Numbered from the stretch's first letter, positions 25,501 to 34,222 are shown. The stretch: DNA of 64,000 nucleotides from an uncultured Eubacteriales bacterium (GCA_900316385.1 ONCP01000001.1:91431-155430); one strand, 5' to 3'. A program made the numbers and translations. The notes: generated by a model from the letters alone, not told the origin.

Positions 25501-27267
25501 TACACTCTGAACAACGAAACATCAACAAGAATGATTTCGGATACAGGCTACTATGATTTGAAAGATCAGGATGTAGCCGACTTCGACAATCAGTACACCA
25601 CAGGCAGCACGATGACCGTAGTCGAGCAGGAGAGAACGCCCGGCGTAAGCTACTCCACAAAGTGGCAGGTCGTTGATAACGCCCACGGTACAAAGATACT
25701 CCCGACAGGCTCGGATAATTATAAGAACGGCAGACAGACCGACGGCTTCGTGCTCAAGGATTCGGTTATCGATACCAACACAGCCAAGCTTCAGGTCAAT
25801 GTCGTAAATACACCGAGCGTTCAGTCGCTCAACCTTTCCAAAAAGGTCAGAAACGAGAACGACACCGCCGACGTGGCGAACGTTGACAAGGAATTCAAGT
25901 TCAAAATCAAGGTCGACGTTGACGGCGGCACAAACTATCAGCCCTACAAGCTTAATTACAAGGTCATCGCCGACGGCGACACCTCGACTCTGAGCACGAC
26001 CGACGATGGCGTATTCTCCTTCTCGGCAAAGGATCAAGTCAAGATCGAGGGTCTTCCCGTAGGAGCAACCTATCAGATCGAGGAGCTCCACACTCCCGGT
26101 TACGCTCCGCTGAGATTCAAGCTTGACAACGGCAACGACTCGGATTTCTCGGGCGGCGTTATGAGCGGAACGATCGGTTCCTCAGACAGCTCGATCGCCT
26201 TCACAAACCGCGAGAAGCCGATCTCCACAAAGCTTTACGCGAAGAAATATATAACCGACACAGACGCGTCAAACAACACCGTCAAGACAGTTTATATGGC
26301 TGACGAAGGTATCAACAAGGAGCTGTTCAGCTTTACGGCATACGGCCTCGGAAAGATCAAGTACGACGGCACTAACGAGAGCATCGACGTTTCCGACACC
26401 TTCAAGACCAGACAGCCTGTCGCTGCCGACGGTACGATCACCTTCGGGAACCACGGTTCCTCCGATAAGTTCCTCAACTTCACTCAGGAGGGCGTTTACC
26501 TCTACAAGATCGTAGAGAACGGAATCATTGTTGATAACAACAAGACCTCCAACGACGCGCTCAAGACATACAAGGACGATATCGGCGTAAGTACTCAGAA
26601 ATACCTTGTCAAGGTCACCGTAACGGTCAACTCCACGTCAGGCGACCTCGAGGTGCTTCCCGACAATATCGAGTACTTCACTTGGGACGGCAACGGCCCC
26701 ACGGCCGCGAGCTTTGCCGCTTCCAACAAGGTCGATCCCTCCGATGTCGAGTTTGACAACCCGATCCAAAAGCACGGCAAGTGCACGATCATCAAGACCG
26801 ACTCGCAGAACTCCCTTGACGGCGTAGAATTCACCCTCTACAAGGTCGACGCGGAAAACGAGGCGATCACCCCGACCACCGAGGTTGTCGGTTCACAGAC
26901 AACAACAAACGGTAGGGTCGAGTTCGGAAACCTTGACATCTACAAAAAGACGAACGGAAAATACAGCGGACTGATGCCTTATCAGTGGTACGCGGTCAAG
27001 GAGACCACGGGCAAGAACGGCTACAAGCAGGATCCCTCCGTATATTACTTCCGTCTGCCCAAGCTCGAGGACGGCGCGACAGAGCCTACCTACGAGGTTG
27101 AGTTTACTTACGTAAACGGCGCGCTCAAGTCACCGAGCAGCGGTTCCGTATTCTCGGCGGTAGCGCCGTTCGGTATCGCGCTCGTCATCCTGTCGATGAT
27201 CTCGATGATCTTCTACTTTGCGCGTCAGAACAGAAAACCGTTAAAACATGCTCGTAAAAGGGTATAA
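22540..27267 (+). CDS. Giant pilus tip / surface adhesin with CBM26-like, fibro-slime and pilin isopeptide domains
   Basis: 1575 residues from a TTG start with AAAGGAGG upstream. Signal peptide about 1-40. A CBM26-like starch-binding region lies near 120-193 (YIYSWTG, TWPGLPM), and a second is near 767-807. A fibro-slime/PA14-like domain is at about 620-763 (YSGDDDLWVYISE, LALDLGGNHK). Three or four pilin isopeptide or Cna-B-like beta domains follow (about 940-1530), ending in an SpaA type. A C-terminal helix (1542-1562) and basic tail follow a KSPSSGS motif in place of a canonical LPXTG. First gene of the pilus operon. Likely binds glycans or starch at the pilus tip. Confidence 0.88.
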   Translation: MRKRSRKTALLGKRALSLLVAAVIALSMFAVVSIASASAQSTYYLDTSSNTDWNPATGESLCATFTTSGGSQTGGKFEFQNVKTNLYKVTGVPSDAAKIQIYLVRKNTKMIASIPTDGKKRVFYNNASANWNTPYIYSWTGAGNSDSDRNHTWPGLPMTHIDGTTYWYYDTPFPNVIFDNGKEGNELVQTEDLVIEKDNPVFAKATGSAWESAPYYKKYGTVSLGDKGNDIYTQKNDSLKLSKYSYSETDDDANPRSYTNTQVIYMYNPDWTNASNVKVVWDLNDPYNTTVTMEKLTDDNKPAGVFEGSVPNGFFKVTVPNDAKIQFKYGLATSNVTTVPTGQDNMCYNLKNSANIWCQLKDVLGEATDFLVPVESGTSNNSHDGTTFWTDAVYYDYLSDEELNYSSWLRPIKAGTKPTNVGSGYNFDGAEDDWFEFYTLNSRISSMAAGDSSWKYPLYFGNFCANWDAFLNNKNSPASRDTHSSAMNIGYFGPNATGLTRFDYVVNNSNGLKPNANQIDASNHIGVQGLSYSTSTDGQSSLSDDGNIQYAAGKTMPYFDAAWLKNQTVGQKPIGKTMRSSFPFYKSVSGSGSSQVTTYKFDSNPSSGQSDNVFFNWTGDKPDSVGYGRGTDYEVKDGYRNFMGDKDAGPGIFPFNNTTKTWGNRLNNSSNLDYGFGIKINMDFRVPKNGKLPNNEDVKFTYSGDDDLWVYISEYDDNGNLKNSRLALDLGGNHKQAKGEINFNTMKATATSGVVELKESDTYKRDRIYIEDVSNWGSVYVWAWNNTGDGKWYQAKRVGTSNVWYVSADQKDMTNNDRFDSKTMMAIVKDTNWSARAAGNLDGKPHATEDNYGTGRDTIANHWGKKTYTNNVNWIDQDSANELYTYTTDDKVTDFGFTPKRGTSYEQLDPTKTYHMTVFYMERGMIESNCSMSFTMTPARNDLKVKKIVETSDVNPGLENALKNQSFKFSNYETKVGATSGVNYITRYTLNNETSTRMISDTGYYDLKDQDVADFDNQYTTGSTMTVVEQERTPGVSYSTKWQVVDNAHGTKILPTGSDNYKNGRQTDGFVLKDSVIDTNTAKLQVNVVNTPSVQSLNLSKKVRNENDTADVANVDKEFKFKIKVDVDGGTNYQPYKLNYKVIADGDTSTLSTTDDGVFSFSAKDQVKIEGLPVGATYQIEELHTPGYAPLRFKLDNGNDSDFSGGVMSGTIGSSDSSIAFTNREKPISTKLYAKKYITDTDASNNTVKTVYMADEGINKELFSFTAYGLGKIKYDGTNESIDVSDTFKTRQPVAADGTITFGNHGSSDKFLNFTQEGVYLYKIVENGIIVDNNKTSNDALKTYKDDIGVSTQKYLVKVTVTVNSTSGDLEVLPDNIEYFTWDGNGPTAASFAASNKVDPSDVEFDNPIQKHGKCTIIKTDSQNSLDGVEFTLYKVDAENEAITPTTEVVGSQTTTNGRVEFGNLDIYKKTNGKYSGLMPYQWYAVKETTGKNGYKQDPSVYYFRLPKLEDGATEPTYEVEFTYVNGALKSPSSGSVFSAVAPFGIALVILSMISMIFYFARQNRKPLKHARKRV

Positions 27268-27302
27268 AAATATTATAATTATTTAGAAGGAGATTCAGAA
27301 CA

Positions 27303-28748
27303 ATGAAACACACAAAAAGAATTTTAGCAGTCGTACTCGCGGCTCTCTTCCTCTTAGCAACGGTTCCCACAGCCTTTGCCGCGGATAAAGAGCTCACAAT
27401 CACCTGTGACAAGGATGAGTTTGAATTTACGATCTACAAGGTCGCTTCTCTCGCAAGCACAGATACAGGCGCGTACACACCCGAGGCTACCTGCTCTGAT
27501 GATGTAAAGGCGGCTATCGCCACAGCCAACCAGACAGGCGCCGCGTTCCTTTCCGCTCTTAACACCGCGTATGATGCCACCCCCGCCAATGTCGGTACAG
27601 CGCTTCAGGGTGTTGTAAAGAAGGGCTCGAATAAGGTTATTGACCAACCCGGTATCTACTACGCTCGCTGCACAAAGGAGCACACCAACAAGACAAAGGT
27701 CGCTAACGCGGTAATCGTATGGCCTGAGTACAAGAACAACGCTTGGGATTACGGCACAAACGGCAAGTACACCTTCGCTCTCGGAACAAAGGTTGACTTC
27801 GGTAATGTATCCGTTGACAAGAACTTCACAGGCAAGGACGACACCACAACAACAATGAACTCAGGTATGAACAAGGAAGTAAGCTTCACACTTTCCGCTT
27901 CTATCGTAGGTTCCACAACAGAGAAAGCTACAAAGTACATCATCTGGGATAAGATGAGCAAGGGTCTTTCCTATGTTGCGAAATCCGCTAAGGTTTACTA
28001 CAACAGGGTTGCCGACGCTAACGCTGCGGACGATGATTTTATAGTAAACACCGAAAGCTTCACAACAGCTCACGCTAAGTACGACGCGCAGAAGGATTCC
28101 GAATACGCGGGCGGTACATACATCACGATCACAGCGAAAAACACCACTCTCGAAGACGACGCTTTCTACGGCAAGACAAGAGTTTACGTTACATACAAGG
28201 CTAAGATCAACAAGGACGCCAACATCGGCCAGACAGGCAACCCCAACAAGGACGGTCTTGAGTACAACGCGAACGGCAACAAGGAAGGCGACGAGAGAAT
28301 CGTTTACACCTGCCAGGCAAGGATCAAGAAGGTCAACGGTGCTACAAACGCGGGTCTCGCAGGCTGCGTACTCGGCATTTATGAGGGCACAACACAGCTC
28401 GCGACAGGTACATCCGCTGCCGACGGTACCGTTAAGTTCCTCGCGGCAGGCGAAAGCGGCGCGAACGCCAAGGAGTACAAGCTCGCTCCCGGTACATACA
28501 CCATCAAGGAAGAGAGCACGGTTGCAGGCTTCCTCAAGAGCAGCGCTACCGTAACCGTTACAATCACTGATAACGACGTTGCGACAGGCACAATCAACGT
28601 AGCTGAGAACTTCCCGAACTATGCCATCAAGACTCCCAGCACAGGCGGTATGGGCACAATGATCTTCACGATCGTCGGCGGCTCTCTTATCGTTCTCGCG
28701 GGCGTTATGATGCTCGTAATTCTCAAGAAGAGAAAGACAGCTAAATAA
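27303..28748 (+). CDS. Major pilin subunit with isopeptide-forming fimbrial domains
   Basis: 481 residues. Signal peptide 1-27. An N-terminal pilin domain (about 30-160) contains VIVWPEYKNN, whose Lys region resembles the pilin motif used for polymerisation. A D2 isopeptide-forming domain (about 165-330) includes VDKNFTGKD. An SpaA-like prealbumin domain (about 345-440) has the Glu of TIKEES. The sorting signal TPSTGG (444-449) is followed by a hydrophobic helix and a KKRKTAK tail; Leu of LPXTG is replaced by Thr. AGAAGGAG precedes the ATG. It is probably the shaft subunit, polymerised by the downstream sortase. Confidence 0.9.
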   Translation: MKHTKRILAVVLAALFLLATVPTAFAADKELTITCDKDEFEFTIYKVASLASTDTGAYTPEATCSDDVKAAIATANQTGAAFLSALNTAYDATPANVGTALQGVVKKGSNKVIDQPGIYYARCTKEHTNKTKVANAVIVWPEYKNNAWDYGTNGKYTFALGTKVDFGNVSVDKNFTGKDDTTTTMNSGMNKEVSFTLSASIVGSTTEKATKYIIWDKMSKGLSYVAKSAKVYYNRVADANAADDDFIVNTESFTTAHAKYDAQKDSEYAGGTYITITAKNTTLEDDAFYGKTRVYVTYKAKINKDANIGQTGNPNKDGLEYNANGNKEGDERIVYTCQARIKKVNGATNAGLAGCVLGIYEGTTQLATGTSAADGTVKFLAAGESGANAKEYKLAPGTYTIKEESTVAGFLKSSATVTVTITDNDVATGTINVAENFPNYAIKTPSTGGMGTMIFTIVGGSLIVLAGVMMLVILKKRKTAK

Positions 28749-28767
28749 TTAAAACACTGTTTATCAA

Positions 28768-28792
28768 GGGGCTGTCGCTTTGCGGCAGCCCC
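28768..28792 (+). terminator. Stable hairpin between pilin and sortase genes
   Basis: GGGGCTGTCGC / GCGGCAGCCCC with a three-base loop. No T-run follows, so partial termination or RNA processing is more likely than full termination. It would lower sortase expression relative to pilin. Confidence 0.6.
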
Positions 28793-28871
28793 AAAGTGGT
28801 GATATGCGGGTAATAATCGGAAAGCGGTAATCGCTTTTTGCGTTTTCCGATATAGGATATGGTGAATCGAT

Positions 28872-29750
28872 ATGAAAAAAACTCTGCCAATAATCGCTGT
28901 TGCTTTGGTGTTCCTGATAGGACTGTGGATACTCTCCTATCCTCTCATAAGCTCTGTTATCAACAATATGCAGTCGCGCAACGACGAGGGCGTTTACTAC
29001 CAAAAAGCCGAGAAAATGGGCGACGCGAAGATGACCGCGATGATAAAGAAAGCCAAAGATTACAACAAGCACCTTTACGGCAAGGCGATCATCACCGACC
29101 CGTTCGACGTTGAAGCGTACAACAAGATGAACAAGGAGTACCGCGCCATTCTCAGCACCGATCCGAAGGGAACGATCGGATATGTCAGGATACCCAAGAT
29201 CGACGTCAGTCTGCCGATCTATCACGGTACCGACGACAAAACTCTCGCTCAGGGAGCGGGTCATCTGGAGAATACATCCATCCCTGTCGGCGGAAAGGGC
29301 ACTCACAGCGTAATCTCGGCTCATTCCGCGTTCCCGGGACAGACGTTTTTTGACTATTTGACCGAGCTGGAGAAAGGCGACGAATTTTACATCAAGGTGC
29401 TCAACCGCACGCTTAAATACAAGGTGGATCAAATCAAGGTAGTGCTTCCCGAGAACACCTCCGACCTTCACATCGACCCCGAAAAGGACTACGTCACGCT
29501 TCTCACCTGCACGCCGTACTCCGTCAACACGCACAGACTTCTTGTCAGAGGCGAGCGCGTGCCTTACAGCGAGAAGGAGGAGCTCTCCGTAACCACAGTA
29601 ACGGCGGGCGATCAGGCGGTTTATTTCCTCGGCTACAAGATACCGTACGTTGTCGCCGGGATCGTGATCGCGGGCTTTGTGCTGATAGTTGTTCTTTCGG
29701 TCGTTCTCATCGCGAAAAGACGGAAAAGGAGAGCCGAAAATGAGCCGTAA
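28872..29750 (+). CDS. Class C sortase (pilin polymerase)
   Basis: 292 residues. N-terminal membrane helix (about 5-27), extracellular catalytic domain and a second C-terminal helix (about 260-282), the class C layout. Catalytic residues are visible: His in VISAHSAF (near 150), Cys in VTLLTCTPYSVNTHRLLVRG (near 213) and the Arg after it. Class C sortases link pilins by transpeptidation. It directly follows the pilin gene and overlaps the next sortase by 11 bases. Confidence 0.94.
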   Translation: MKKTLPIIAVALVFLIGLWILSYPLISSVINNMQSRNDEGVYYQKAEKMGDAKMTAMIKKAKDYNKHLYGKAIITDPFDVEAYNKMNKEYRAILSTDPKGTIGYVRIPKIDVSLPIYHGTDDKTLAQGAGHLENTSIPVGGKGTHSVISAHSAFPGQTFFDYLTELEKGDEFYIKVLNRTLKYKVDQIKVVLPENTSDLHIDPEKDYVTLLTCTPYSVNTHRLLVRGERVPYSEKEELSVTTVTAGDQAVYFLGYKIPYVVAGIVIAGFVLIVVLSVVLIAKRRKRRAENEP

Positions 29751-30528
29751 GCTTAAGCTTCTGACTGTCCTTGCCGCGCTTGTTTTTGTGCTCGGCGTCG
29801 GGTTTTTGGCGTTTCCGCCCGTTTCAAACTGTGTAGGCGGGATAAAGGCGGAGAAAGCCGCCGAAAAGCTTGACGAGGTCAAGCAGAGCGCCAAAAAAGA
29901 GGTCGTGGTCAAGGGCAAAAAAATAACCTCCGTCACCGAGCTGGAGGAGGAGCCGACCGACTGGATCTATGATGAGGAAAGCGGCGAGCCCGTTGTGTTC
30001 GAGAAGGACATAGAGAGGCTCAGAGAGGACAGCGAAAAATACAACCGAAAGCTGCTCAACGCTCAGGGCACCGAGAAGATGATCGGCTACGAGAAATCGG
30101 CGCTCAAGCTCGAGCGATACGGTATATTTGACGGCGTTTACTGCTATATTTCCGCTCCCGCTATCGGGATGAAGCTGCCTGTTTACCTCGGCAGCTCGGA
30201 TTCAAAGATGAGCTACGGCGCGGCGCATATGTTCGGGACCTCGCTTCCGATCGGCGGCAAGTCGACAAACGCGGCGATCGCGGGTCACACGGGGTATATC
30301 GGACGTATATTCTTTGATGATATCCGTTATCTCAAAAAGGGCGACTCGGTCAAGGTCACGACCTACTGGAACACCCTTACCTACAAGGTCACGGGTCATA
30401 CGGTGATCAAGCCGAACGACACAAAGGATCTTGTGCTTGACGGCGACCGTCAGCAGCTTGAGCTGTTGACCTGTATCGACAACGGCAAGGGCGGCTTTGA
30501 CAGATACGTCGTGCTGTGCGAAAGATAA
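29740..30528 (+). CDS. Second sortase of the pilus locus
   Basis: 262 residues from ATG 29740, inside the end of the preceding sortase. N-terminal membrane helix about 5-25, a charged stretch (about 35-115) and a catalytic domain with His in AIAGHTGYIGRIFFDD (near 181), Cys in LELLTCID (near 244) and Arg in FDRYVVL. It lacks the class C C-terminal helix, so it may be the housekeeping-like anchor for pili or attach the tip protein. The subclass (B or D/E-like) cannot be fixed by eye. Confidence 0.88.
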   Translation: MSRKLKLLTVLAALVFVLGVGFLAFPPVSNCVGGIKAEKAAEKLDEVKQSAKKEVVVKGKKITSVTELEEEPTDWIYDEESGEPVVFEKDIERLREDSEKYNRKLLNAQGTEKMIGYEKSALKLERYGIFDGVYCYISAPAIGMKLPVYLGSSDSKMSYGAAHMFGTSLPIGGKSTNAAIAGHTGYIGRIFFDDIRYLKKGDSVKVTTYWNTLTYKVTGHTVIKPNDTKDLVLDGDRQQLELLTCIDNGKGGFDRYVVLCER

Positions 30529-30566
30529 GAGAATAAAAACGATCGGTACGGCGAAAGCTATTCTCG

Positions 30567-31232
30567 GTGATTATTACGGAGAATATTGAAAAGCTGATAC
30601 TGATAACCGAAAAACGACGGAGCGAGACAGTGCGGTTCCTGATTGGGATCGTGGCGTTTCTGAGCCTGTGGGTGTTTGTGTACGCCGTGTGGCTCAGCCT
30701 TGGGTGTCCCGTTCCGCCAATATTTTTGACCAACCTTCTGCTTTTGCTTTCGGGTGTTCTGCTATTCTTTATTCCCATACCGAAAAGCAAAGGTCTGAGT
30801 GTGAAAAACCTCGGCAAAAATCTTGCCGAGGGGCTTTTTCTCGCTTTTGTTTGTCTTGCCGTTATGGCGGGGCTGAAGGCGGTCGTTATGACGGTCAGTC
30901 CGAATATGCTTCGGGACAGACCGTTTTTTGATTTCAGCGTGCTGACGGCATGGGACGCGTTTTACGCGGTCAGCGTTGTCTGGCAGGAGTTCATCGCGCG
31001 CTGTGTGCTGTTTGAGGGACTTTCACGAGTGACGGGGAAAAAGAGGTTTTTGCCGCTCGCGATCTCGTCGCTTTTCTTCGGCGCCGTACATGTTCACCTC
31101 GGGCTTGTGTATATGAGCGGAGCGGTGCTTCTGCTCTCGTGTTTCGGTCTGATATATATAAAACAGCGCTCAATCTGGGGCGTGTGCGTGCCGCACTACA
31201 TCCTCGGACTGGCGCTGATAGTGTTGTTTTAA
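30567..31232 (+). CDS. CPBP family intramembrane protease-like protein
   Basis: 221 residues, six to seven hydrophobic segments. The CPBP/Abi motif 1 reads WQEFIARCVLFEG in place of the usual EExxxR, so the first Glu is Gln; motif 2 is FFGAVHVH with the expected His. Family members cleave within membranes or act in bacteriocin immunity and lipid-anchored protein processing. The GTG start is the only one that keeps the first helix and is not strongly supported. It follows the pilus operon by 38 bases and may belong to it. Confidence 0.75.
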   Translation: MIITENIEKLILITEKRRSETVRFLIGIVAFLSLWVFVYAVWLSLGCPVPPIFLTNLLLLLSGVLLFFIPIPKSKGLSVKNLGKNLAEGLFLAFVCLAVMAGLKAVVMTVSPNMLRDRPFFDFSVLTAWDAFYAVSVVWQEFIARCVLFEGLSRVTGKKRFLPLAISSLFFGAVHVHLGLVYMSGAVLLLSCFGLIYIKQRSIWGVCVPHYILGLALIVLF

Positions 31233-33685
31233 TATTGTTTGCATTTTTCCACGGCTTTTACGATTTCGCCGAGCGCCTCGCGCCCTTCGAAAATTCGGAC
31301 GTAGCCTTGGATCGTCTTTGCCTTGGCGTTGAGAACGCGCGAGTGGCGGTTGACGAATATCCTTGCCTTTTTCTTGCCGTTTTTTGCCTCCTGGATCGTG
31401 TTCGCGCCCGCGGAGTTGCCGTCGAGAGCGATCACAACGGAAGGTCTGCGCTTAAAGATCTCGTACGCGAAGCTCTTGTAAAGTCCCATACGCGACGGTT
31501 CGATGGAAACTCTGACCGCCACGCCGCTTTCCTTGATCCTGCGTGCTTCCGACCTTGTGACTTTGGTGGGGACGATCGCGAAAATCTCAAATCTTTCGCC
31601 GCACAGCTCAACGAGCTCGCGTTCGTAGCTTGTCAGACGGTTGCCGATAACGAAGCAGACGTCGTTCGGGTCAAGCCTTTGCGTCAGTTCCTTTAGAAGC
31701 TCTTTGAGCGGCTCGGTCATTCTGGTGGAGTGTCTGCCCGAGTTGAAGCTGCCGCCAAGCAGGATAACGGGGATTTTGTCGGCGGGTATCTCGCGGATAC
31801 AGCCTTTGAAGCATTGCTCGCTGTCGAGCTTTGTCGGCGCGATAGCGGCGTCCTCGGGAACCTTTGCGCAGTTTTCGAGCCGCGTATTGAGGTAGCTTTC
31901 AACGCTGTCGCCGTTAAGCAGAGCGTCAAAGCGCCGTGTTTTGTCGTAAAAGCCCTTCATACTGCGCTCGAGGATTTTGTCCTCGGATTTTCTCATCGAG
32001 AGCATTTCATCGCTGCTTAAGTCCAGCAGTCTTTCCAAAGCAAGCTGTTCGTCGATCGAGTCTGTGCCGTAAAGCGCGCCGCCGTCGGTGCCCTGAACGC
32101 AGTCGGCGCCGCCCTTGATATACTCTCTGAGAGGGTGATTGTTCAGAGAACTCAGGTTGTTGAGCCGCACGTTCGAGGTGAGCTGAAATTCCAGCGCGAC
32201 CCCGTCTTCGCGGAGCTCTTTTATGAGCTGTCTGCCCTTTGCGTAGCGCAGATTCGCGGTATAAAGTCCGTGACCGATACGGAGCTTCGGCATTTTCTGT
32301 CCTTCTCTCAGCGATTCACGAACGCAGGCAAGGCTGTTGGCGACGTTGTCGCGAAGGCTGTCGTTTTCGCCTGCGTGTATTCGGATAACAAAGCCATCCT
32401 CGCTGTCAGCGATCGAAACAAGCTCGCGGATAACGCCCTTGAGCTCCCTTATATCGTTGATTTCCTCGCCGACTATGTCGCTGCCCGCGACGTACGGATC
32501 GGCTGATATCGCCCTGATCGCGGCAAGCTGAGCGCCGATATTGTCGGCAGACGCCTTGTCGCGGATGATCGTCAGCGGAATGCGCCTGAGAGCGGCGAGA
32601 AACCGCAGAGTAACGCCCGTTTCTCTCGTGACGGCAGGCATGATCTCGTGTATCTGTCTAAGCTCCTCGACCGCCGCTTCGGGCTTGGCAAGAGTGGTGT
32701 CTGAGATCTCTGCATAGGAAATGCCGCGTTTACGAAAACCTCGGGCTATCCAAAGCAGCTTGTTCTGGAACAGTGTGTTATTTTTGTATTCCTCGCTTTC
32801 ACCGTCCGAGATCATCTTTGAAACGGCAAAAACGATATCGGGATCGGGGATGTCCCTGTAATTGTCAAGAGAAAACTTTTCGCCGAAGGGCTGTCCCTTC
32901 GCGAAAACGTAACGGTATATGTAAACCTTCTCGAGGTTGGTAAATACAGCCTGCCCGTCCTTGAGTATCGTCAGCGAGGCGCGTATCCGAGGAATGTTGT
33001 AGGCGGCGTCCTCAAGGTTGCCGAGAATAAGATCGGTAAAGCTTATAAAGGTGTTGTCGTCGATCTTTCGTGTAAGATATTTGCCCGTTAAAGGTGAGCT
33101 GTCAAACCTTTTAGCGACCTCTCTGCGCTGCGCGTCGAGCTTTTCGCGCTGGCTTTCGGTTAGGCGGAGCTTGAGCTTTTTTATGTAGTAAAGCGGATAG
33201 CGGATCCCATGGAAAACTCCGAGTGCGATCAGAATATCGGGATCGAGATTTGCGTTCATATGGGTGTGAAGGTCGGTTCTGAACTTATATTCTCGTCGGA
33301 TATAGGTCTTGACCAAAGTTTTCCTTATGTCAAGGTCGTAGTCCTTTGTCTGACTCATCAGCGTTTTTGAGATCGCTGGGATGTATGCCTTGCGCTCGAT
33401 TATCCCGTTGGGATAGATGTTCGCGACCTTGGTGTCGGCGAGCCTGAGTACATAAACCTCGCGGTTGCGCTCGTCAATATAGCAGGCGGCTTCGCCTTTG
33501 ATGATTTTCAGACCGTTTTCGTCCTTCAAAAGCGGAAGTCCGCAAACCTTCGCGAGGTTGGTGATAAGATTGCCCTTGGCGTGGTTAGGGGTGCGGATCA
33601 CATAGGAAAGTCCGCTGAGCTCCATAGAAAGCTCAACGATAATGTCTTTTTCCTTGTCGAGATAAAACCTTCCGAAATACGCCAT
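31229..33685 (-). CDS. Adenosine deaminase-like enzyme fused to a C-terminal SLOG-like nucleotide-binding domain
   Basis: 818 residues. Residues 1-130 form an unassigned domain. An adenosine/AMP deaminase TIM barrel spans about 131-600 with all metal and catalytic motifs: TDLHTH (His140, His142), IRIHAGEND (His437, Glu440), RIGHG (His472) and GTDGG (Asp534). The HxH-to-HAGE distance is about 300 residues, 100 more than in simple deaminases. Residues about 636-815 look like a Rossmann/SLOG domain (IPVILLGGSFNSGRHSTRM, VIALDGNSAGANTI). Probably deaminates a nucleoside or nucleotide. Whether it is a metabolic or conflict enzyme is unknown. A good candidate for study. Confidence 0.75.
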   Translation of the reverse strand: MAYFGRFYLDKEKDIIVELSMELSGLSYVIRTPNHAKGNLITNLAKVCGLPLLKDENGLKIIKGEAACYIDERNREVYVLRLADTKVANIYPNGIIERKAYIPAISKTLMSQTKDYDLDIRKTLVKTYIRREYKFRTDLHTHMNANLDPDILIALGVFHGIRYPLYYIKKLKLRLTESQREKLDAQRREVAKRFDSSPLTGKYLTRKIDDNTFISFTDLILGNLEDAAYNIPRIRASLTILKDGQAVFTNLEKVYIYRYVFAKGQPFGEKFSLDNYRDIPDPDIVFAVSKMISDGESEEYKNNTLFQNKLLWIARGFRKRGISYAEISDTTLAKPEAAVEELRQIHEIMPAVTRETGVTLRFLAALRRIPLTIIRDKASADNIGAQLAAIRAISADPYVAGSDIVGEEINDIRELKGVIRELVSIADSEDGFVIRIHAGENDSLRDNVANSLACVRESLREGQKMPKLRIGHGLYTANLRYAKGRQLIKELREDGVALEFQLTSNVRLNNLSSLNNHPLREYIKGGADCVQGTDGGALYGTDSIDEQLALERLLDLSSDEMLSMRKSEDKILERSMKGFYDKTRRFDALLNGDSVESYLNTRLENCAKVPEDAAIAPTKLDSEQCFKGCIREIPADKIPVILLGGSFNSGRHSTRMTEPLKELLKELTQRLDPNDVCFVIGNRLTSYERELVELCGERFEIFAIVPTKVTRSEARRIKESGVAVRVSIEPSRMGLYKSFAYEIFKRRPSVVIALDGNSAGANTIQEAKNGKKKARIFVNRHSRVLNAKAKTIQGYVRIFEGREALGEIVKAVEKCKQY

Positions 33686-33731
33686 ATGATCACCGCCGTA
33701 ATATTAAACGAATAGTTATCTGCAATTTTTG

Positions 33732-33772
33732 CCGCCTTTCGAGTCCGGCAGTCCGAACCGGTGGGGACTGCT
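33732..33772. repeat. Inverted T-arm-like sequence plus tRNA-Val tail copy
   Basis: 33732-33754 (CCGCCTTTCGAGTCCGGCAG plus TCC) recurs exactly at 33884-33906. It resembles a tRNA T-arm and acceptor end in the orientation opposite to tRNA-Val. Next to it, 33760-33772 repeats the 3' tail of tRNA-Val (minus strand AGCAGTCCCCACC). See the same arrangement near 62482-62811. Confidence 0.7.
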
Positions 33773-33853
33773 TATGTTTATTTAATGCGAGAACACCTGC
33801 CGCGCTTGTGAAATCGGCGCACAGCTAAAAATCGCGCTGAATCCAACGGCGGG

Positions 33854-33880
33854 AAAAAGGTCACACAGGACCTTTTTCTT
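33854..33880. terminator. Hairpin with A/T runs in the tRNA-Val downstream repeat
   Basis: AAAAAGGTC / GACCTTTTT with loop ACACAG. It looks like a bidirectional terminator and is part of the tRNA-tail repeat structure; the second T-arm-like copy is at 33884-33906. Confidence 0.75.
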
Positions 33881-33918
33881 TTTCCGCCTTTCGAGTCCGG
33901 CAGTCCTTTATATATAAA

Positions 33919-33950
33919 AATAAAACATTCCTAATGGAATGTTTTATTTT
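33919..33950. terminator. Terminator of tRNA-Val
   Basis: ATAAAACATTCC / GGAATGTTTTAT with loop TAAT, then a T-run on both strands; it lies five bases from the tRNA 3' end. Confidence 0.88.
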
Positions 33951-33955
33951 TAAAC

Positions 33956-34032
33956 TGGTGGGGACTGCTGGACTCGAACCAGTGACCTCTTGCATGTCAA
34001 GCAAACGCTCTAACCAGCTGAGCTAAGCCCCC
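33956..34032 (-). tRNA. tRNA-Val (anticodon GAC)
   Basis: 77 bases including an encoded CCA. The acceptor stem GGGGGCT pairs with AGTCCCC. The anticodon loop is TTGACAT within stem TTTGC/GCAAG. The T-loop reads TTCGAGT. It is followed by a terminator. Confidence 0.96.
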
Positions 34033-34222
34033 GTTAATGTTTGAAAAGATTATATCACAGATATGTGTCGTTGTCAATGAATTTAATTGCCTTAAAAGAC
34101 AATTTAGTCATTGAAATAATCGTTGTTGTATTGTAAAATTAACAGAGAACTCTCAACCGACCGTGTAAGAAAAGCTGAACGGGTTTTCTTCACACCTTAA
34201 TTACGTGACGCGAGGAATTATG

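Noticed and set aside
31229..33685. RADAR system (RdrB)
   Set aside because: No RdrA-type ATPase gene adjoins it and the C-terminal SLOG-like domain is not the RdrB layout as I know it; kept only as a comparison.
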